64,000 nt of DNA from Haematococcus lacustris. Lineage: Eukaryota > Chlorophyta > Chlorophyceae > Chlamydomonadales > Haematococcaceae. The position numbers and the translations under genes are program-made. Below, piece after piece: positions 11,401 to 23,950 of this stretch; position 1 is the first letter of the stretch, and each line of letters starts with the position of its first letter. Under the pieces are notes generated by a model. The model had not been told where the DNA came from. It was given only the letters and a program-made list of their open reading frames with translations, and ran no database searches. The stretch spans positions 3,350,277 to 3,414,276 of the forward strand of contig JASKMD010000021.1 in assembly GCA_030144725.1 (NCBI GenBank). Direction: 5' to 3'.

Positions 11401-12707
11401 CAAGCCACATGGGGAGCTGCCTGGAAGGAGCACGCCTGCTGCCACTGGGCCCAGTCTGTACAGTGGCTGGCCGTAGCTGAGCTGGCAAGGCGGTTGCAGC
11501 ACAGCGTCCCTGATGCCGTGCAGGACACCAGCTGCAGGCTGCGGCGCGACATAGCAGCAGCCGCATGCAGTCACCTCTGCTGCCAACCAGCCAGCCCAGC
11601 TGCATAGAGGCCCCCTGTTTGTCAAGCTAGCCAGGCCCCTGCCCTTTCACCCTGCCAGCTAGCCAGCCAGTTTGGCTTGAGGGCCCTCTGCGCAGCCATT
11701 GCTGGGTGCCACTGCTGCGGGTCCAGACCATGCCTTGCTGCCACAGTGCCCATGAGTGGTAGCTGACCAGAACCAAGCAGCTGATCTGGGCATAGCCTCA
11801 TGGTCAGGCTGGCGTGACATATGGAGTCAGCCGTAAGGCATGCGGTGGCAATGAGGGACAGCCAGTTTGTGGTGCACTTATAGATGGTCTGCTTGCACGG
11901 ACTGAGCTTTGGTGAAGCATGGGATCCCCTGGCCCTGGCCCTGGCCCAGGCCCTGACCCTGACGCTGGCCCTGGTTGTGGCCCTGACTTTGACTCCGGTG
12001 GGTGATTCTGACCCTTATTGATAGTGGGTGACCCTGACCCTACTGTTAGGCAGTTGCGCATAAACCCTCCTTGCAAGCCTGGCCTCGTAAGAGGAGATCA
12101 CCTTACCTGCCATGTATATTTGTGTCCACATTGAAAGCCAGTGCTCTTACGGCTGCTGACGTGCTGGGCTGACTGATGACTGTGCCACTTGGGCATGGTT
12201 GTGTGCTTGAGATTATGGGCAGGGTGCAGAGCAATCTGCCACTGCTGCTGTCTAAGATGTCCACCTGGCCACTGCCTCGTGCGCATGCTAGGACGTCCAC
12301 ATCTGCAAGGCACAAGCAAATGTGTCCCTCAACTGCCATTCAGTCAGCTATGCTTGCACCCAGGGAGCTCACCTGTTCTTAAAAAATCCGGGGCTGCCAA
12401 GGCAACCACTGCTTGTTGTCTGTTTGCCTCGCCCCTACAAGGTTCAATTCCACTGCTTAAAGGCTATGCGGCAGCTGGTGGTTTTGATAGTGCTACTTGC
12501 CATTTCTGTACAATTTTTGTTGTACCCCAGCTGGGTCCGCCTGGAGTCTCGATGACTGCACACCAGGTCACGGGCGGAGTCAAACAGGTGCTCACTATCC
12601 CAAGAGGGGGCGGCGCAGCGCGGCGCACTTTTCAGCAGACCCAGTTCATCAGCTACAGCTAGGCGAGCATAAGCTGGCTTTGTGCCGGTATCTACTGCAG
12701 CTGGCAT
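8471..12707 (-). CDS. WDR74: WDR74/Nsa1-like WD-repeat ribosome biogenesis protein
   Basis: WD40 propeller protein of the Nsa1/WDR74 family, which acts in nucleolar maturation of the 60S ribosomal subunit. Proposed start ATG at 12707-12705 gives MPAAVDTGTKPAYARLAVADE, then LGLLKSAP. Recognisable exons, 5' to 3': about 12707-12566; 12339-12110 (GQVDILDSSSGRLLCTLP, donor GGCAG|GTAAGG); 10972-10907 (LVALGGDGCQLQ); about 10251-10120 (VWSLSAGAQVFAAKGAKPNR, typical of this family); about 9717-9540 (HKLWLYDLRAGKRPQ, VEALDLRSR); 8950-8471 (LKGSVGSVTALALHPD, IATAGLDRHLRVY). The C-terminus is a basic Lys/Arg/Ala tail, as in WDR74. One exon between 12.1 and 11.0 kb was not resolved. Introns hold (CCCCT)n and (CCCCA)n tracts. 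Confidence 0.75.
10409..10514 (+). repeat. (CCCCT)n microsatellite in a WDR74-like intron
   Basis: About 21 near-perfect CCCCT units lie between the exon at 10.2 kb and the exon at 10.9 kb. The opposite strand is pure purine and could form triplex DNA. Confidence 0.95.
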
Positions 12708-13104
12708 CGGGCAACAGGTTGTGCTCACTGTGGCATTTCATTGTGCCACTGGATATTCGGTTGAGCCACTAATGTCGACCCCTGGTATACCGGGCACAAG
12801 AGAGAGTGCCCAGTCACACACAGAGACAAGACCGAGAAAGAAAAAACAGCGGATGATGGTGTAAAGGGGCGGCTGAGACAAGATCGAGAAAGAAAAACTA
12901 TAGTAAAGCTATGGCTCAGTAAGGGGATGTGACATGTGTCAAACCTGCCTGCTGTGTACAGTTTATACTGCATTTAGAGCAAAGACAGAAGGTGCGAAAC
13001 AAAACATGCATGGCTTAGACATACCACATCGCTAGGGTGCGTCGTTTCTAATTGGATCTAATTCTAACTCGACACCACCGTCAGCTGACCAGAGCGGGTC
13101 CGGG

Positions 13105-15049
13105 ATGTCAGGGCCAGGGTATCCCCCGTGGCAGGGTAACTCGTCCTACCATGATGCGGTTCCCGTGCAGCAGATTCCCGTGTCCCACGGAGCAGAGCAA
13201 TCGCACACAGCCTGGGTACCAACGCAGCACTCAGAGGCCGGGAGCTACCCTAGCGCCTTGTTTCCCCCAGCTGTCCATCACCAGCCCTCGCAGTTCCAAC
13301 CGCAGTATAGTCAGCCTTACGGAGCTACGATGCCCCCACAAGGGTTCGGGCAGGTGCGAGCTTCTGGGATCTCGATCACGCTCTCAATTCACGGCCTAAG
13401 CCCGCCTGGCCGCACGATTGTTGGTTTGCAATAGCAATCGCGGCTGCGAGTTTGTGCAGCCGGCACCCGCTGCAGACCAGGCCCTGCCCATCCCTGGACT
13501 CAACGCTCCAGGACTCAACCCCCTTACATTCATGTCAGCAGGCAAGCAGCCGCACTCAGCTTCAGGACGTAGTCTGTGCAGCCTGGTCATACAGAAAAAG
13601 AACAATTGTGCATCATGGTCAAACAGATGAACCTCAACCATGCAATCCATGATCATCTTGCTGCAGGCAGCAACTTCTTTCAAGGCAGTCAGCAGTATGT
13701 GCAGCAGGTCCAACAACGAATGGGCTGGTTGTCTGGCGGAGCCCTTAACCATTACTTTGCCATAAGCCCCCATTACGGTGCGCGTTGCAAGTGGTGGCCT
13801 TACAGCACACCAAGCACTCCCCATAAGCACGCAATTGAAGGCTGCATTAGAGCATGCAAGCACATGTGCTGGCCTGCAACTGTCTAATTGACCAGCTGGC
13901 CCAGCATACAATGTGTTGACAGCTGTTTTCAGGCACTGTGATTGGATGTTGTGTGTCAGTTGCCGGCTTGGTTTGCATTGGGCCATTGTTGAGCTTAACA
14001 GCTGGATTTGTTGGCAGCGGGGCTGTGATGCCGGGCTGTCTGCACTTGCATGGCATCAAGTAGCGAGCGCAGCAGGAGTCCGTGGCTCCTGCTGATGTCC
14101 CGCAGTGACCACAAAGATGCTGCTGCTGCTGAGCCCGTACCTCAAACGCTGGACGTACAGTAGACACCCCGAGCAGGTCAGCAAGTCAGCAGTCTCTGCA
14201 GCAGCTGCACTCCAGGTCGACAGGAAAGGGAACAAGGAATAGGACAGGGCTGGCGCAGGCAGCTCTCAATACTGTTGGCAGTTTCTTGCATTAACATATA
14301 GTGCAAGTGCAGCCGAATAATGGGCTTGCAGTGCAGCTCGCACTCAGTCTTGTATCAATAGATGCAAGACGCCAGGCCATTCCCAGCCGAAGTGAGTTTA
14401 CGAGGCCCTGCCCCATGACCTACATGCTGCCCAAGCATCGCTCAACCTTGTGCACAAGCACAGAGTGATGCCGGCATAGCCTTTCACTGAACATGTGCCA
14501 GGTGTGAGTCAGGTGCAGATGAACCAAACTGCTGCTGGCACTGGCTGTTGGGCCAGTGTATGGTGCCACTGACCTGCTGGTGTTGTGCGGCAGTGGCTAA
14601 GCTGGTTGGCTGGATGCCTGGCTGCAGATCCAAGGCGGCCACAAGTACCGGCCCCCTCGGCTGGACTGCAATGCTCCTGACCTGTACCTGCCACTGGTGT
14701 CAGCCTGGGCATATGTGATGCTGCTGGCACTCAACACCGTGCTGCTGGGCAAGTTCAAACCAGACGTATTGTACTCCATGGTGAGTCAAAATTTCCCATC
14801 ATTTTCATCATCATCATTTCACGTGACGATTGCCAGTATCTGCCACTTGGCTGCCACATGGTGGTGGGACTGTGTGTGGGACTCCCTGCTTGCTGTGATG
14901 GCCACCGGTGCCTCCTGCCTGAAGAACAGCCGACCTGTTTATGCTCCTGCTCTGCATACCCACCCCTCTGCTGCTACTGTGACTCCCCCTCTTGCCTTAC
15001 CTCGCCCTGCCTTACCTCGCCCTGCCTTACCTCGCCCTGCCTTACCTCG

Positions 15050-15100
<51 letters not shown>

Positions 15101-16727
15101 GCAGGTGTGGTACTCTGGGATGTCATGGGCCGCACACACCCTGCTGGCCTATGCCCTGCTGCGAGCAATGTGCTTGCCTGCCTCCTTGCCCTGGGCGGAG
15201 CTGTTGAGCTACACAGGCTACAGCTTCCTGCACTGCTGCGTCACCCTCATGGCAGGCATGCTGGCAGGTGGGCCTACACCCCCGGGTCAGACTCCAGGGG
15301 GGGCAGGGGGATGGCGCCTGTGCACCCTATCAGCTCCCCCCACAATCCATCTGCCTGGTGTGGTCATCAAGCTCCAGTGCAGCAGTGCACCCACTGGCTT
15401 GTTCGTGGCATGCTGGTGGGACGTGCTTAAGCATGTTTCTTATAACACAGTCGACTTGTTCTCTTGTTCCCCCATCGGCATAATGATCAACGCAGCTCAA
15501 CTGGCAGGCGTGCATGCCATAGCCTGCCAGCCAGCCAGGTGTGCAAGAGTACAGGCAGGGGGGCTGCAGGCAGAAGAGCAGCAGCTGCCAGAGCTTGGCG
15601 CCCTGGCCGCACCGCTTGAGTAGCAGGCATGTGTGATGTGTGAGGCAGCTCCTGGAGGGAGCTCCAAGAACCAGGTCATGCACCAGGTGCTGCGCCAGCA
15701 ATAGTAAAGAGAGGCAGTGTGCGCAGCAGCAGGGTCAGGCCTGCTAGGCAGTCAGGTGTGTGCCAGGTATGTGCTAGGTGAATGTGCTGACCATGAGGAG
15801 CATGGTGATTGGCTACTCACTTAGTCAGCGCTAGTGCCTGGTGCTGGCTATGTATTCCTCTGCACTTCCTGCCATGTGATGTGTCACGCTAGGCTACCTC
15901 CCTGAATGTCGCCACAAAGCATACCCAGCCTCATGCATCCCGCTGTTCGTGTGTGCCATGGTCGTCATTGTCGTTGTGCAGGCAGCTGGGCTTGGCGGGT
16001 GTGCTGGGCGTACGGGGCACTGTGTAGCGCAGTGTTCCTGGTGCGCACCATGAAGCGGGTGCTGTTCCAAGAAGCTCGCAGCTATGGTAAGCAACAGTGG
16101 GCTACAGCCAGGCAGCTCAGAACAACAGGCCCCAGTCATCAGCATCGTCATTAGGGACAGTCCTATTTACGTACCTGATCTATATGTAACGTAGGTATCC
16201 CTTTTGAGGATTTTTATTTTTAGAAAACACAATTCGCTATGAATAGTATGGTGTCTCTGTCAACAGCAGATGGCTCCGGACAGACTCTGTCATTATCAGC
16301 GTCATCAGCATCACAACATGGCATTCGCTGATGTGCAGCATAGCCAGGTCTCAGTGTGTACAATAAGGTATCCAGCAGCAGCCGGGCATAGCACCAAGGA
16401 GGCCTGGCCCAGTGTCCAGTGCCATGCCATGTCACTCCACTCACTAGTCTGGCCTACTTTGCCCATCCTCGCAACTATGCCTCTGCACATGGGGACGAAC
16501 CCTTTGCATGGTGCCTCCTGCAGGTGCTGCAAGGGAAAGGCTTGTGTGCTTAGCTTAAAGACGCTGTGTTGTTGTTCTTCGCAGGGGCGAACCTGACACT
16601 GACCAACTACCTTCTCCTGGCGCTGGCCATGTTTCAGTTTCCTTTCATGCTATGGATGTGCAATGTGCAGCTGCCACATGCCACAGTTGCAAGCATGGCT
16701 GCCGCGGTCTTCAGGAGTGCCCTTTAG
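13105..16727 (+). CDS. YIF1: YIF1-family ER-Golgi membrane protein
   Basis: Yif1 pairs with Yip1 in early-secretory membranes and takes part in ER-to-Golgi vesicle traffic. Eight exons join in phase: 13105-13353, 13460-13541, 13667-13777, 14106-14159, 14635-14780, 15105-15267, 15982-16086 and 16585-16727, coding for 350 residues. The N-terminus is a soluble Pro/Gln/Tyr-rich stretch. It is followed by the family signature YFAISPHYVTTKMLLLLSPY, then KRW; by PPRLDCNAPDLYLP before the first membrane helix; and by four further hydrophobic segments, including LVRTMKRVLF. It ends with NYLLLALAMFQFPFMLWM and a short tail. Intron 2 (13542-13666) has a GC donor (CAG|GCAAGC). The exon 4/5 junction is the least certain, though it preserves phase. 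Confidence 0.9.
14991..15100 (+). repeat. CCTTACCTCGCCCTG repeat and (CTG)n in a YIF1 intron
   Basis: Four copies of a 15-base CCTTACCTCGCCCTG unit run into about 16 CTG triplets, which end just before the acceptor of exon 6 at 15104. The triplet run forms part of the polypyrimidine-like acceptor context. Confidence 0.9.
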
Positions 16728-17653
16728 GAGCACTTGAGTCTGTGCCGCAGAGCTTTGTCACATGCTGGCAGTAGTTTTCCATTGCGCAGGCATGTTTGTG
16801 TCTCCAGATACCCGCAGGGCTGCATTCGTCACAAATAGTGGCGAAAGTCAACCGCATCCGATGGGATTGGTTTACACTGTTGAAGACCGTTTGCCGTCAT
16901 ACTGCTTGGCCCAGAGCCAGTGTCATGTACAAAATAGGATACATTCTCAAGTCACGTGAGCCCTAGTGGGGCGTGGCGCTAAGCAGCCAAATAGCTGACG
17001 GCTTCTGTCATCCTCACTCTAAACCAAGGTGGTCTTGGCCAGTTTCTGTGCCCCATTGATAAAGTATAGGCACAAACAAGTGTCCATATTGGCTGTTGAG
17101 TGTGACAAGACGTAATGCACTGTAGGGATTCAACGCACTGTAGAGATTTAACGACAACACGCTCAATGTCCATTGAACATCAATCCTCTTATTGGACATC
17201 AATCCGCCCCACTCCGGTTGCCGGCACTCCGGTTGGATGGCGACCTGATGCACACACCAGCAGGGCCATTCCGCTTCAACAATGTTGCTTAGTCCTGAAA
17301 TGTCGCGGAATAAGAAACACAAGCGCCCCGCTTTCCCCGCAACGTGAACAGCCGGTAAGCCGAAACGCTTGACGAAAGGCTAGGCACCCCGAAGGTAGCT
17401 GACGACGCGACGCAGTGTGTACCACGCGACAATGCGAATCCCTACATCAATTCGCTGTGCGTGTGCTGTGGTCAATCGCTGTCACAGTGGATGAAGCCAA
17501 GTAGAGCATGCTCACAACAAGCTGTTATCGTCATTTGTAGCATTGCGGTCATAGTACATAGCTACTTCCCCTTCGCCACCGGGATGCGTCTAGGACCAAG
17601 CTGGCAGCCTGGCGATCAGCGGTCGGAACGGCGCCACATTTCCGTTGTCCACA
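16728..17653. other. spacer after YIF1, no gene recognised
   Basis: Probably the 3' UTR of the YIF1 gene followed by intergenic DNA. Around 17115-17150 a CACTGTAGNGATT unit occurs twice in tandem. Around 17165-17215 GACATCAATCC-like and CACTCCGGTTG units are each duplicated. No exon was identified. Confidence 0.4.
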
Positions 17654-19701
17654 TTACCGGGACCGAGGCCGCTGCACGATGTCAGCGGTGAGGTCCGCGT
17701 CGGCTTCTGTCTGGTAATGTAGCCACGCTTCCAGCATGGGGTGTCGGGTCTGCTGTGTTTGGCGCAACAGTTCCAACAGCCCAGGCTCCGTCGACAGACG
17801 CACGACCTCGGCTCGAGTTACGCCCAGCTGGACGAGCTCGTCAGCACCGTAGGTGCTCCGTAGCACCAAATAAAGGCTCTCAGGCGACTGCGCGGCGCGA
17901 CACATGGGAATTCAATGGCAAGGCAAAGGCTGCATTGTAGGCATGGCAAAGGCTGCATTGTAGCTGGTCTATTGGTTGCTCTGTCTTGACCTCCCTGACG
18001 CCCTGACTTTGGTGAGCTCCTGGTGTGAGCATGCCCTGCCGCCAAATCCTGCCTGTCTAGTGTGCCTGCGCGTGTTGGTGCTACTGTGTGTGAGCCTATG
18101 CAACAGGCAAGGCCTCATCAGCTACACCTGAGTGGCAGCTGACTAGGTGAAAGCCACCCAGCACAAGACAAACAGGAGGGGTGCCATGTGGAGGTCTGCA
18201 ATGACAGTGCTGTCACTATGGGGTGTGGGCCGAGGCAGGGGTGGAGTGCTGGAACTCACCCATGGCTTCCCCTCGTACTGCAGCTTGCCAATCATGTTGG
18301 CCAGGTGGTGCCGCACCCCCTGCACCGTGGGCTCTGCCAGCCACACCACCAGGTCACACAGCCCTCGTGAGTTGCATCTAGTGCGCACGCCAGGTAGGCC
18401 ATGCAGCTGCCCTCCCTGCTGCCTTCCCTCCTGCTGCTGCTTGACTTGCAGCGCCATGGAGTGCAGCGCGGCAGGCTGAGGCTGCCAGTGTGCTTGGGGC
18501 CCTGCCTGCCCCACGCTTGCATTCCCGTGCCGTTGCATTGGTTGCAGCATCTGCAATGGCTGTGGAAGCGGCTGGATGTTGTTCACTGCAGCCCCCGCCC
18601 CAGCTGCTGCTGACACAGCCCATTGCGGGCCATGGCTAAGCACAGGGCCCTGTCCCACCTGCTGGCTGCTGGCTAAGGTTGCTGTCTGCTGAGGTGGGTG
18701 CAGGTACAGGCAGTTGGGGAAGGAGCAGTGGGACTCATGAGGAGCCCAGTCCCCGCAGACCTCCACATGGTACAGCTGCCAGGGGCCCTGCTGCAGGGCA
18801 TGGCTGGCGGGGAACCTGCAAGCCAGCGAGCAGGTGAGGGCAGCTGGGGCATACGGCCAGGTGAGGCCGGGTAGCTCAGCACATGGCAGGGCAGGCATGG
18901 GCACCTTAACACAGGGTAGAACAGCGTTACTAAACTAGGACAGGCTGACGTTGGGTTGGACCGCAGCATGTCTAGTGCAGGCAACAGGGATAGCGCGGCT
19001 GGGCGGGATGGCTGGCAGGTCTGGGCAACGTGGCACACTGCTGAGCACAGCGGTGTGGCATGGAAGTGCTGGGGAAGGCAGCACAGGAAGGAGCAAGGCA
19101 GAGCAATGCTGGGGTTGCGACACATCATGAATCGTGGCGGCCAGCATCAACATGGAAGTGTCTGCATGGGCATTACTGAAGCTCACCGTTTGTTGTGTAC
19201 TGTGATGCAAGGCTCCACCTCAGGCGAATCAAAGTATGGCAGCAGGGTGTCGAGGCAGTGTGGCTCAGGTGTTACTGGTGGAGGCTCAAGGTAGACCTCG
19301 GCTACTCCCGACGTGGATAGCTTGACGCACACGAGCATGTGCTGGCCAGGGTGAATGGAGACCCATGGGTTTGTAGGCGCTGACTGGCGGCCGCTGTGAC
19401 TGGTCCCGGCAACTCGCTCAGCGGCGGGGCTGTAGACTGCTTGCGGTCGTGCAGTCGCCCTGCCTCGACGTGCTGGCTGGCTTGGGGTTGGGCATTGAGA
19501 GCCGGGACTCGCTTCCACCAGGACTAGTCTTGCACATTTAGGACCTTCCCCAGCTGGCCTGAGGCAGGGTGCAGTCCTTTGCGCAGCCAAATCTCGCCTC
19601 GTACAAGATTGAGCCGCTGATGTTACAGGATGGGCGTCTCGAAGCAGCGACTGCATTCGTGTGTATAAGACTGAGCGTAGCGCTACCGGACCGTCCCACA
19701 C
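17654..19701 (-). CDS. hypothetical protein, multi-exon
   Basis: Several minus-strand exons look coding but belong to no family I recognise. One (about 19420-19185) contains WVSIHPGQHMLVCVKLSTSG and YFDSPEVEPCITVHNKR and ends at a good donor (CG|GTGAGC). It joins in phase to an exon near 18815-18660 with GPWQLYHVEVCGDW and HCSFPNCLYLHP, a Cys/His cluster that could bind zinc. Further exons give LCDLVVWLAEPTVQGVRHHL (near 18365-18260) and, at the 3' end, ADELVQLGVTRAEVVRLSTE to the stop at 17654. Between them lies Gln/Ala/Pro-rich linker. The start is uncertain: 19701 is the first usable codon, but an upstream exon near 20050-19710 is possible. Confidence 0.4.
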
Positions 19702-20142
19702 AGAGCAAGCTAAGTGCTCAAAGCTGTAACTAGCTCACGGTCTGTTACTGAGTGTCTGCTGCGCGCCCGGACGAGCCGAAATTGCGCTTGTGCAGAAACC
19801 CCATGCAACATGTCAAACCAAGTGAGCCTTCCTAGTGACACTTGGTTGCAATGGCAAAGACTACTACTATAGCTAGGCAGGCAGGCAGAACCTGTAGGGA
19901 CAAACCAGGACCATCGACTCCAGCAGCTAGCAGGTGCCAGCTCGGCCAGCACCCTGGTGGCGAACCAGGGGCGCAACGCCACCACCCTAGCCACCTGGGA
20001 CGCGGTATGGAAGGGGTTCCTGGTCCACGGCGGTGTAGGTGTCGTAGGCATAGGCTAGGTTATGTAGGAAGCATGGCCATAGTGCTTGTTATGCCACACT
20101 GCATGCACTCTATAGCCTTGCGCATTGGCACACCAGGGGTTA

Positions 20143-20184
20143 GGGCGCGTTTCCAATGCACGGAGAGAAAGAGAAAAGAGATCG
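20143..20184 (+). repeat. left terminal inverted repeat
   Basis: 42 bases starting GGGCGCGTTTCCAATG, continuing into GAGAAAGAG purine repeats, and matched in inverted orientation at 23951-23991. TTA precedes it directly. Confidence 0.75.
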
Positions 20185-20537
20185 GAGAGAGAAAGAGAAA
20201 AAGAGAGAAAGAGAAAGAGAAAAAGGTCACCCCTCCCATTGAACCACCACGTAAGGGACATTTGACTTTGCGGCGTGCCTGGTGAGAGTTGAGTTGTCAT
20301 TTTAACGCGAAATGCCTTATCTCTGCGCCGCGCTTGCGTCTGCGCGCCCGAGCTGCTGGCACCCACGGTGACCGGCAGTCTGCCAGGCACGCGAACGGTT
20401 CCGCTCTGCGCGATGGGCCTTTCAAGTGCTGCCTAACAACACCCACAACGCGGGATGCAGAGTTCTCCGCTGCGGTACACTGCGGTACACTTTACGCATG
20501 GAGCCCAGATTTCTCAACGTCACCTTACACAGCCAGC

Positions 20538-22690
20538 TCAATCCCACTCTGCCTGCCCATTGAGATGCTCCAGTACCATGTACCGTAGGTCAGCACGCAA
20601 GGTGTTGGCTGGCACATACAACCCCACTGCCTTGCAATACTCGTTTAACATTTTCACGCTCAGCTTCTTGCCCAAGGTGCACAGCTGCTTCACGCTATCT
20701 GGTGCAAATGAGCACAGAAGGGTGAGGCACTCATCGTCCCAGTGCTTGTCATCCCTCTTTTGATCGAACATGGGCATGGCTACAAAGGGCTTTGTGATGG
20801 AGGGCCTCATGCACACACCCCTTGGTGCGGGGGTCATGCATTGGGCACATGCACATGCAGTCTCTGACCACTCAACCTGGATCCCTGCAGCAGGAAAGAA
20901 GCAGCTGTGCATGCTCATAGAGCCGGGGATGGATGATGCAAAGACATGTGCATCCCGCTGTGGAGCACTGCAAAGCTCTACCTCCCGTGTGCTCAGCTCC
21001 AAGCACCACCGATGACCCACACTTGCTCGTGCACGGTGAGCCTTGCTGGGGTCAGCAGCAGCAGCTGGCTTGTGATATGCATTGCAATGCTGCACAAACC
21101 CCAATGCATTGCACTTCCCAACACGATCAGCCAGGATCTCACCCCTCAGCCACTGCTTCACCACCCCTCCCTCTGAATCATGCCTGCCCTTGAAGTGAGC
21201 TGTAGCCCCATAGCTCCACCACACCGGCATGCTGAACCTCTGTGCCATGCCCCAATGCTGTCGCATGGCTGGGGCGCCCTTGAACTGCCCTGCACACCCA
21301 TCAGACCACATGTACAACTGCCTCATGTCCATGTCATGCTCAGCCAGCAAGTAACACACCACCTGGTTTACTGCTGCTTGGGTAATGGCTGCCGACTGCT
21401 CCTTCCCATCTGTCATCACATACACGGTGTGCTCCTTGTAGACCCCCTCTTTGTTCTTGAAGTATGCACACGCAACGAGAATGCCTATCTGCTGCGCATG
21501 CCAATGCTCTGACATGATCTCAACGCTGCGCTCAACAGTCAGCTTCTCTGACCAATCACATGAAATCACGACCTTCCCATCCTGGCCTGCCTTGACGGCC
21601 TCACGGTGCTCACGGAAATGATGTGTTGCAGCGCGAACTCCAGTCGGCCAAGCTGTACCTCAGCATCTTGCAGTGTTGACAACTGTAGCGTCACCTTGCT
21701 ATCAGGCTGTGACCGCAGAAGGCGCAACAGTGCGGGTATTTGCTGTATCTGCTGGAGAACTTCAGCAGCAATTGACCTGCAGCCAAAGGACCAAAGGAGC
21801 AAAGGCAGTTCAGCGAAGGTCAGGCTATGGCCATAGCCGGGGCAAGGCTGGTGCAAGGCAGGGCTTGTGCAAGTCAGGGCTAAGGAGTGTAAAGCGCACC
21901 TTGCGGTGGCCCAGTCCTGCTGCTGCTTGGGCATGCTTGGGGGCATGGTCTGCTCGTCCTGCTCCTCAGTGGTGTGTCTGCATGACACAACATACAGGAG
22001 TGTGACGAGTGGTGCTTTCACAAGGGTGCTAGGTGGAATGGGTGGAATCAGCCTGCAACTTGAGTGTGCAACTGATGTTGTTCAGCTGGCTTGCCATGTC
22101 AGCCCATCATCCAGCAGGGGCACTCACATGATGGGCTGTTGCTCCACGGCAGGTGAGGTCACAGGGTTGGTGGCAGGCCTAGTGAGGATGGAGAGCCCCG
22201 GTAGGTGCATCAGTGCCGGCAGGGCCGGGTGGTGCTGGCTGGACCCCTGCAGCTGGGACTGTGATGGGTGCAAGGGTGGTTGGTCTGGGAGATGGTGGGG
22301 GCAGGTCGCATGGGCTGGCCCAGGCTGTGCAGGTGCTTGCGTGGGTGTGGAGCTGAGACGGGGCATGGGCTGGAGCTGGCTGGCTGGCTCCTGCCCCCGC
22401 AGCCGCTGGCACACAGCATGCGCAGCTGCAGCAGCCTCAGCGCAAGTTCTATGGGCCAACGGAACCTGTGACGGCTTCAGGTTTTTGCAAGCTGTGATGA
22501 CATCAACCATCTGGGCTGTGACCTGGCCGATGGCTGTGTGCCTGCATCCGGATCTGTAGAAAGCTGCCTCCCCCTCCACATGGATCTCCACCCAGCCAGC
22601 ATGGCCAGTTGGTGTACACGTCACACACACAGCACAGCGGGCAGCATGCCCTCCCTTCCCCTTGTAGGGGTGATACTTGGATGCAGGCAT
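20538..22690 (-). pseudogene. transposase-like gene with frame disruption
   Basis: Minus-strand gene of the TIR element. Exon 1 starts at ATG 22690 (MPASKYHPYKGKGG, then a Cys/His cluster CAVCVTC...GCRH). The main exon (21650-20538) encodes KVVISCDWSEKLTVERS, a WSDGCAGQFKG motif and ATAHFKGRHDSEGGVVKQWL, which look like acidic positions of an RNase H-fold DDE-type transposase. Its C-terminus, LSVKMLNEYCKAVGLYV, resembles a SAP DNA-binding motif. Upstream residues LGRLEFALQH should run into HFREHREAVKAGQDGK, but the frames differ by two bases at about 21619-21631 and no sensible intron fits. So either this copy is broken or the assembly has an error. The superfamily is not assigned from the protein; the TTA duplication hints at Harbinger. 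Confidence 0.6.
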
Positions 22691-23950
22691 CCTGCTAGCA
22701 CGTACACACGTAGGTAAAAACACTATTTGCAATACTCAGCAATAGTTGAGAACTTGGCAGGGGGTCCACAGCTAAGTTCCCTAGCCAGTGACGCAGGGCT
22801 GGAGAATCCGATTGAGTCCGATGGTCGTCATACGGGCATCAGCAGGTTGGGCAGCATGGAAGAGTGTTTCCCCACCTTTTGGAGCCTAATCCACAAGGGA
22901 TTGATGCAGCTGCCACTGCTGTGCTCCTACTGTGGTCTCCTCCAAGTTTCAGAGCCCCTGAGCCAGCGCATGTTGGTTGTCATGTTGGACATGGGGTCGG
23001 GCTCCTAACACATCGCGCACTATCCATCGCGTTAAAAAGAGACTCACTGCTACTGGGTCAACGTACATCAAGTCCGCAGGCTTGGTAGGGTCGGATACCC
23101 GGCAACATGCCCTACCGGCTCAGCGTGTGCCTCAGCGCAGCCGCTCTCCGACGCTACAATCCGCGTGTGAATCGGTGCAGAAACGAGTCCGGAAAAGCCG
23201 TTGTCCCTTATCGTTAGGGGGGTTGGTGGTTCAATGGGAGGGGTGACCAAAAGAGATCGCCGCCAGCCCATGTCCCTCTAACTGCCGCCAACGGTCCGGA
23301 TCTCTTTTCTCCCGTTTCCAATGCGCGGAGATAGAGACGAATAACTCTCCTAGAGTGAGCTCCATTTCATCTCTTTTTCTCCGCTAGGGTCCTCCAGGCC
23401 GACCCCCCCAGGAGAAAAAGAGATGTGACCGAGAGATGTGACCTTTTGCACCGGAGCCGCAGCGAGAGCTGGGTTAGGCTGGGCGACAGCATGTTTCTCC
23501 AGGGCATCGCTGTGACGCCCCAATGTCCCGTTGCCAGTGCAGGACGCTATACAAGAAACTCCAGGACAGTTGGAAGCTGTTCAACAACGCTATGGGGCCC
23601 AATCGCACAGGAGCATACTTAGCTAGTCCCGCTAGTGCGTGCCCAAATGCGTGTGTGCATTGGTTCGAACATTGGGGTCGTGGTTGCTTCGCCTTCCATC
23701 GCGACTGCGGAGCGAGACCTGGCGGTCGTGTTAAACATTTGTTAAACATTATCCCTTTGTTAAACAAACCGGGTCATGCTCTACTGCTGCTACTTCCGCT
23801 ATCACCGCTGCTGCTACTGCTATCCATGTTGCTGGGCAGCTCGTGTGTAGGTCAATGAAGACGTTGGCGGCGGCTAGAAAGTGGACTTCCATGCATCTCT
23901 TTTCTCTTTTCTCCGTCCATTGGAAACGCGTTTGAATTCATGCACATGGG

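Noticed and set aside
14858..15430. Frame with poly-Cys and antisense poly-Ala/poly-Gln frames
   Set aside because: Translations of the (CTG)n tract in a YIF1 intron; the true exon is in another frame from 15105.
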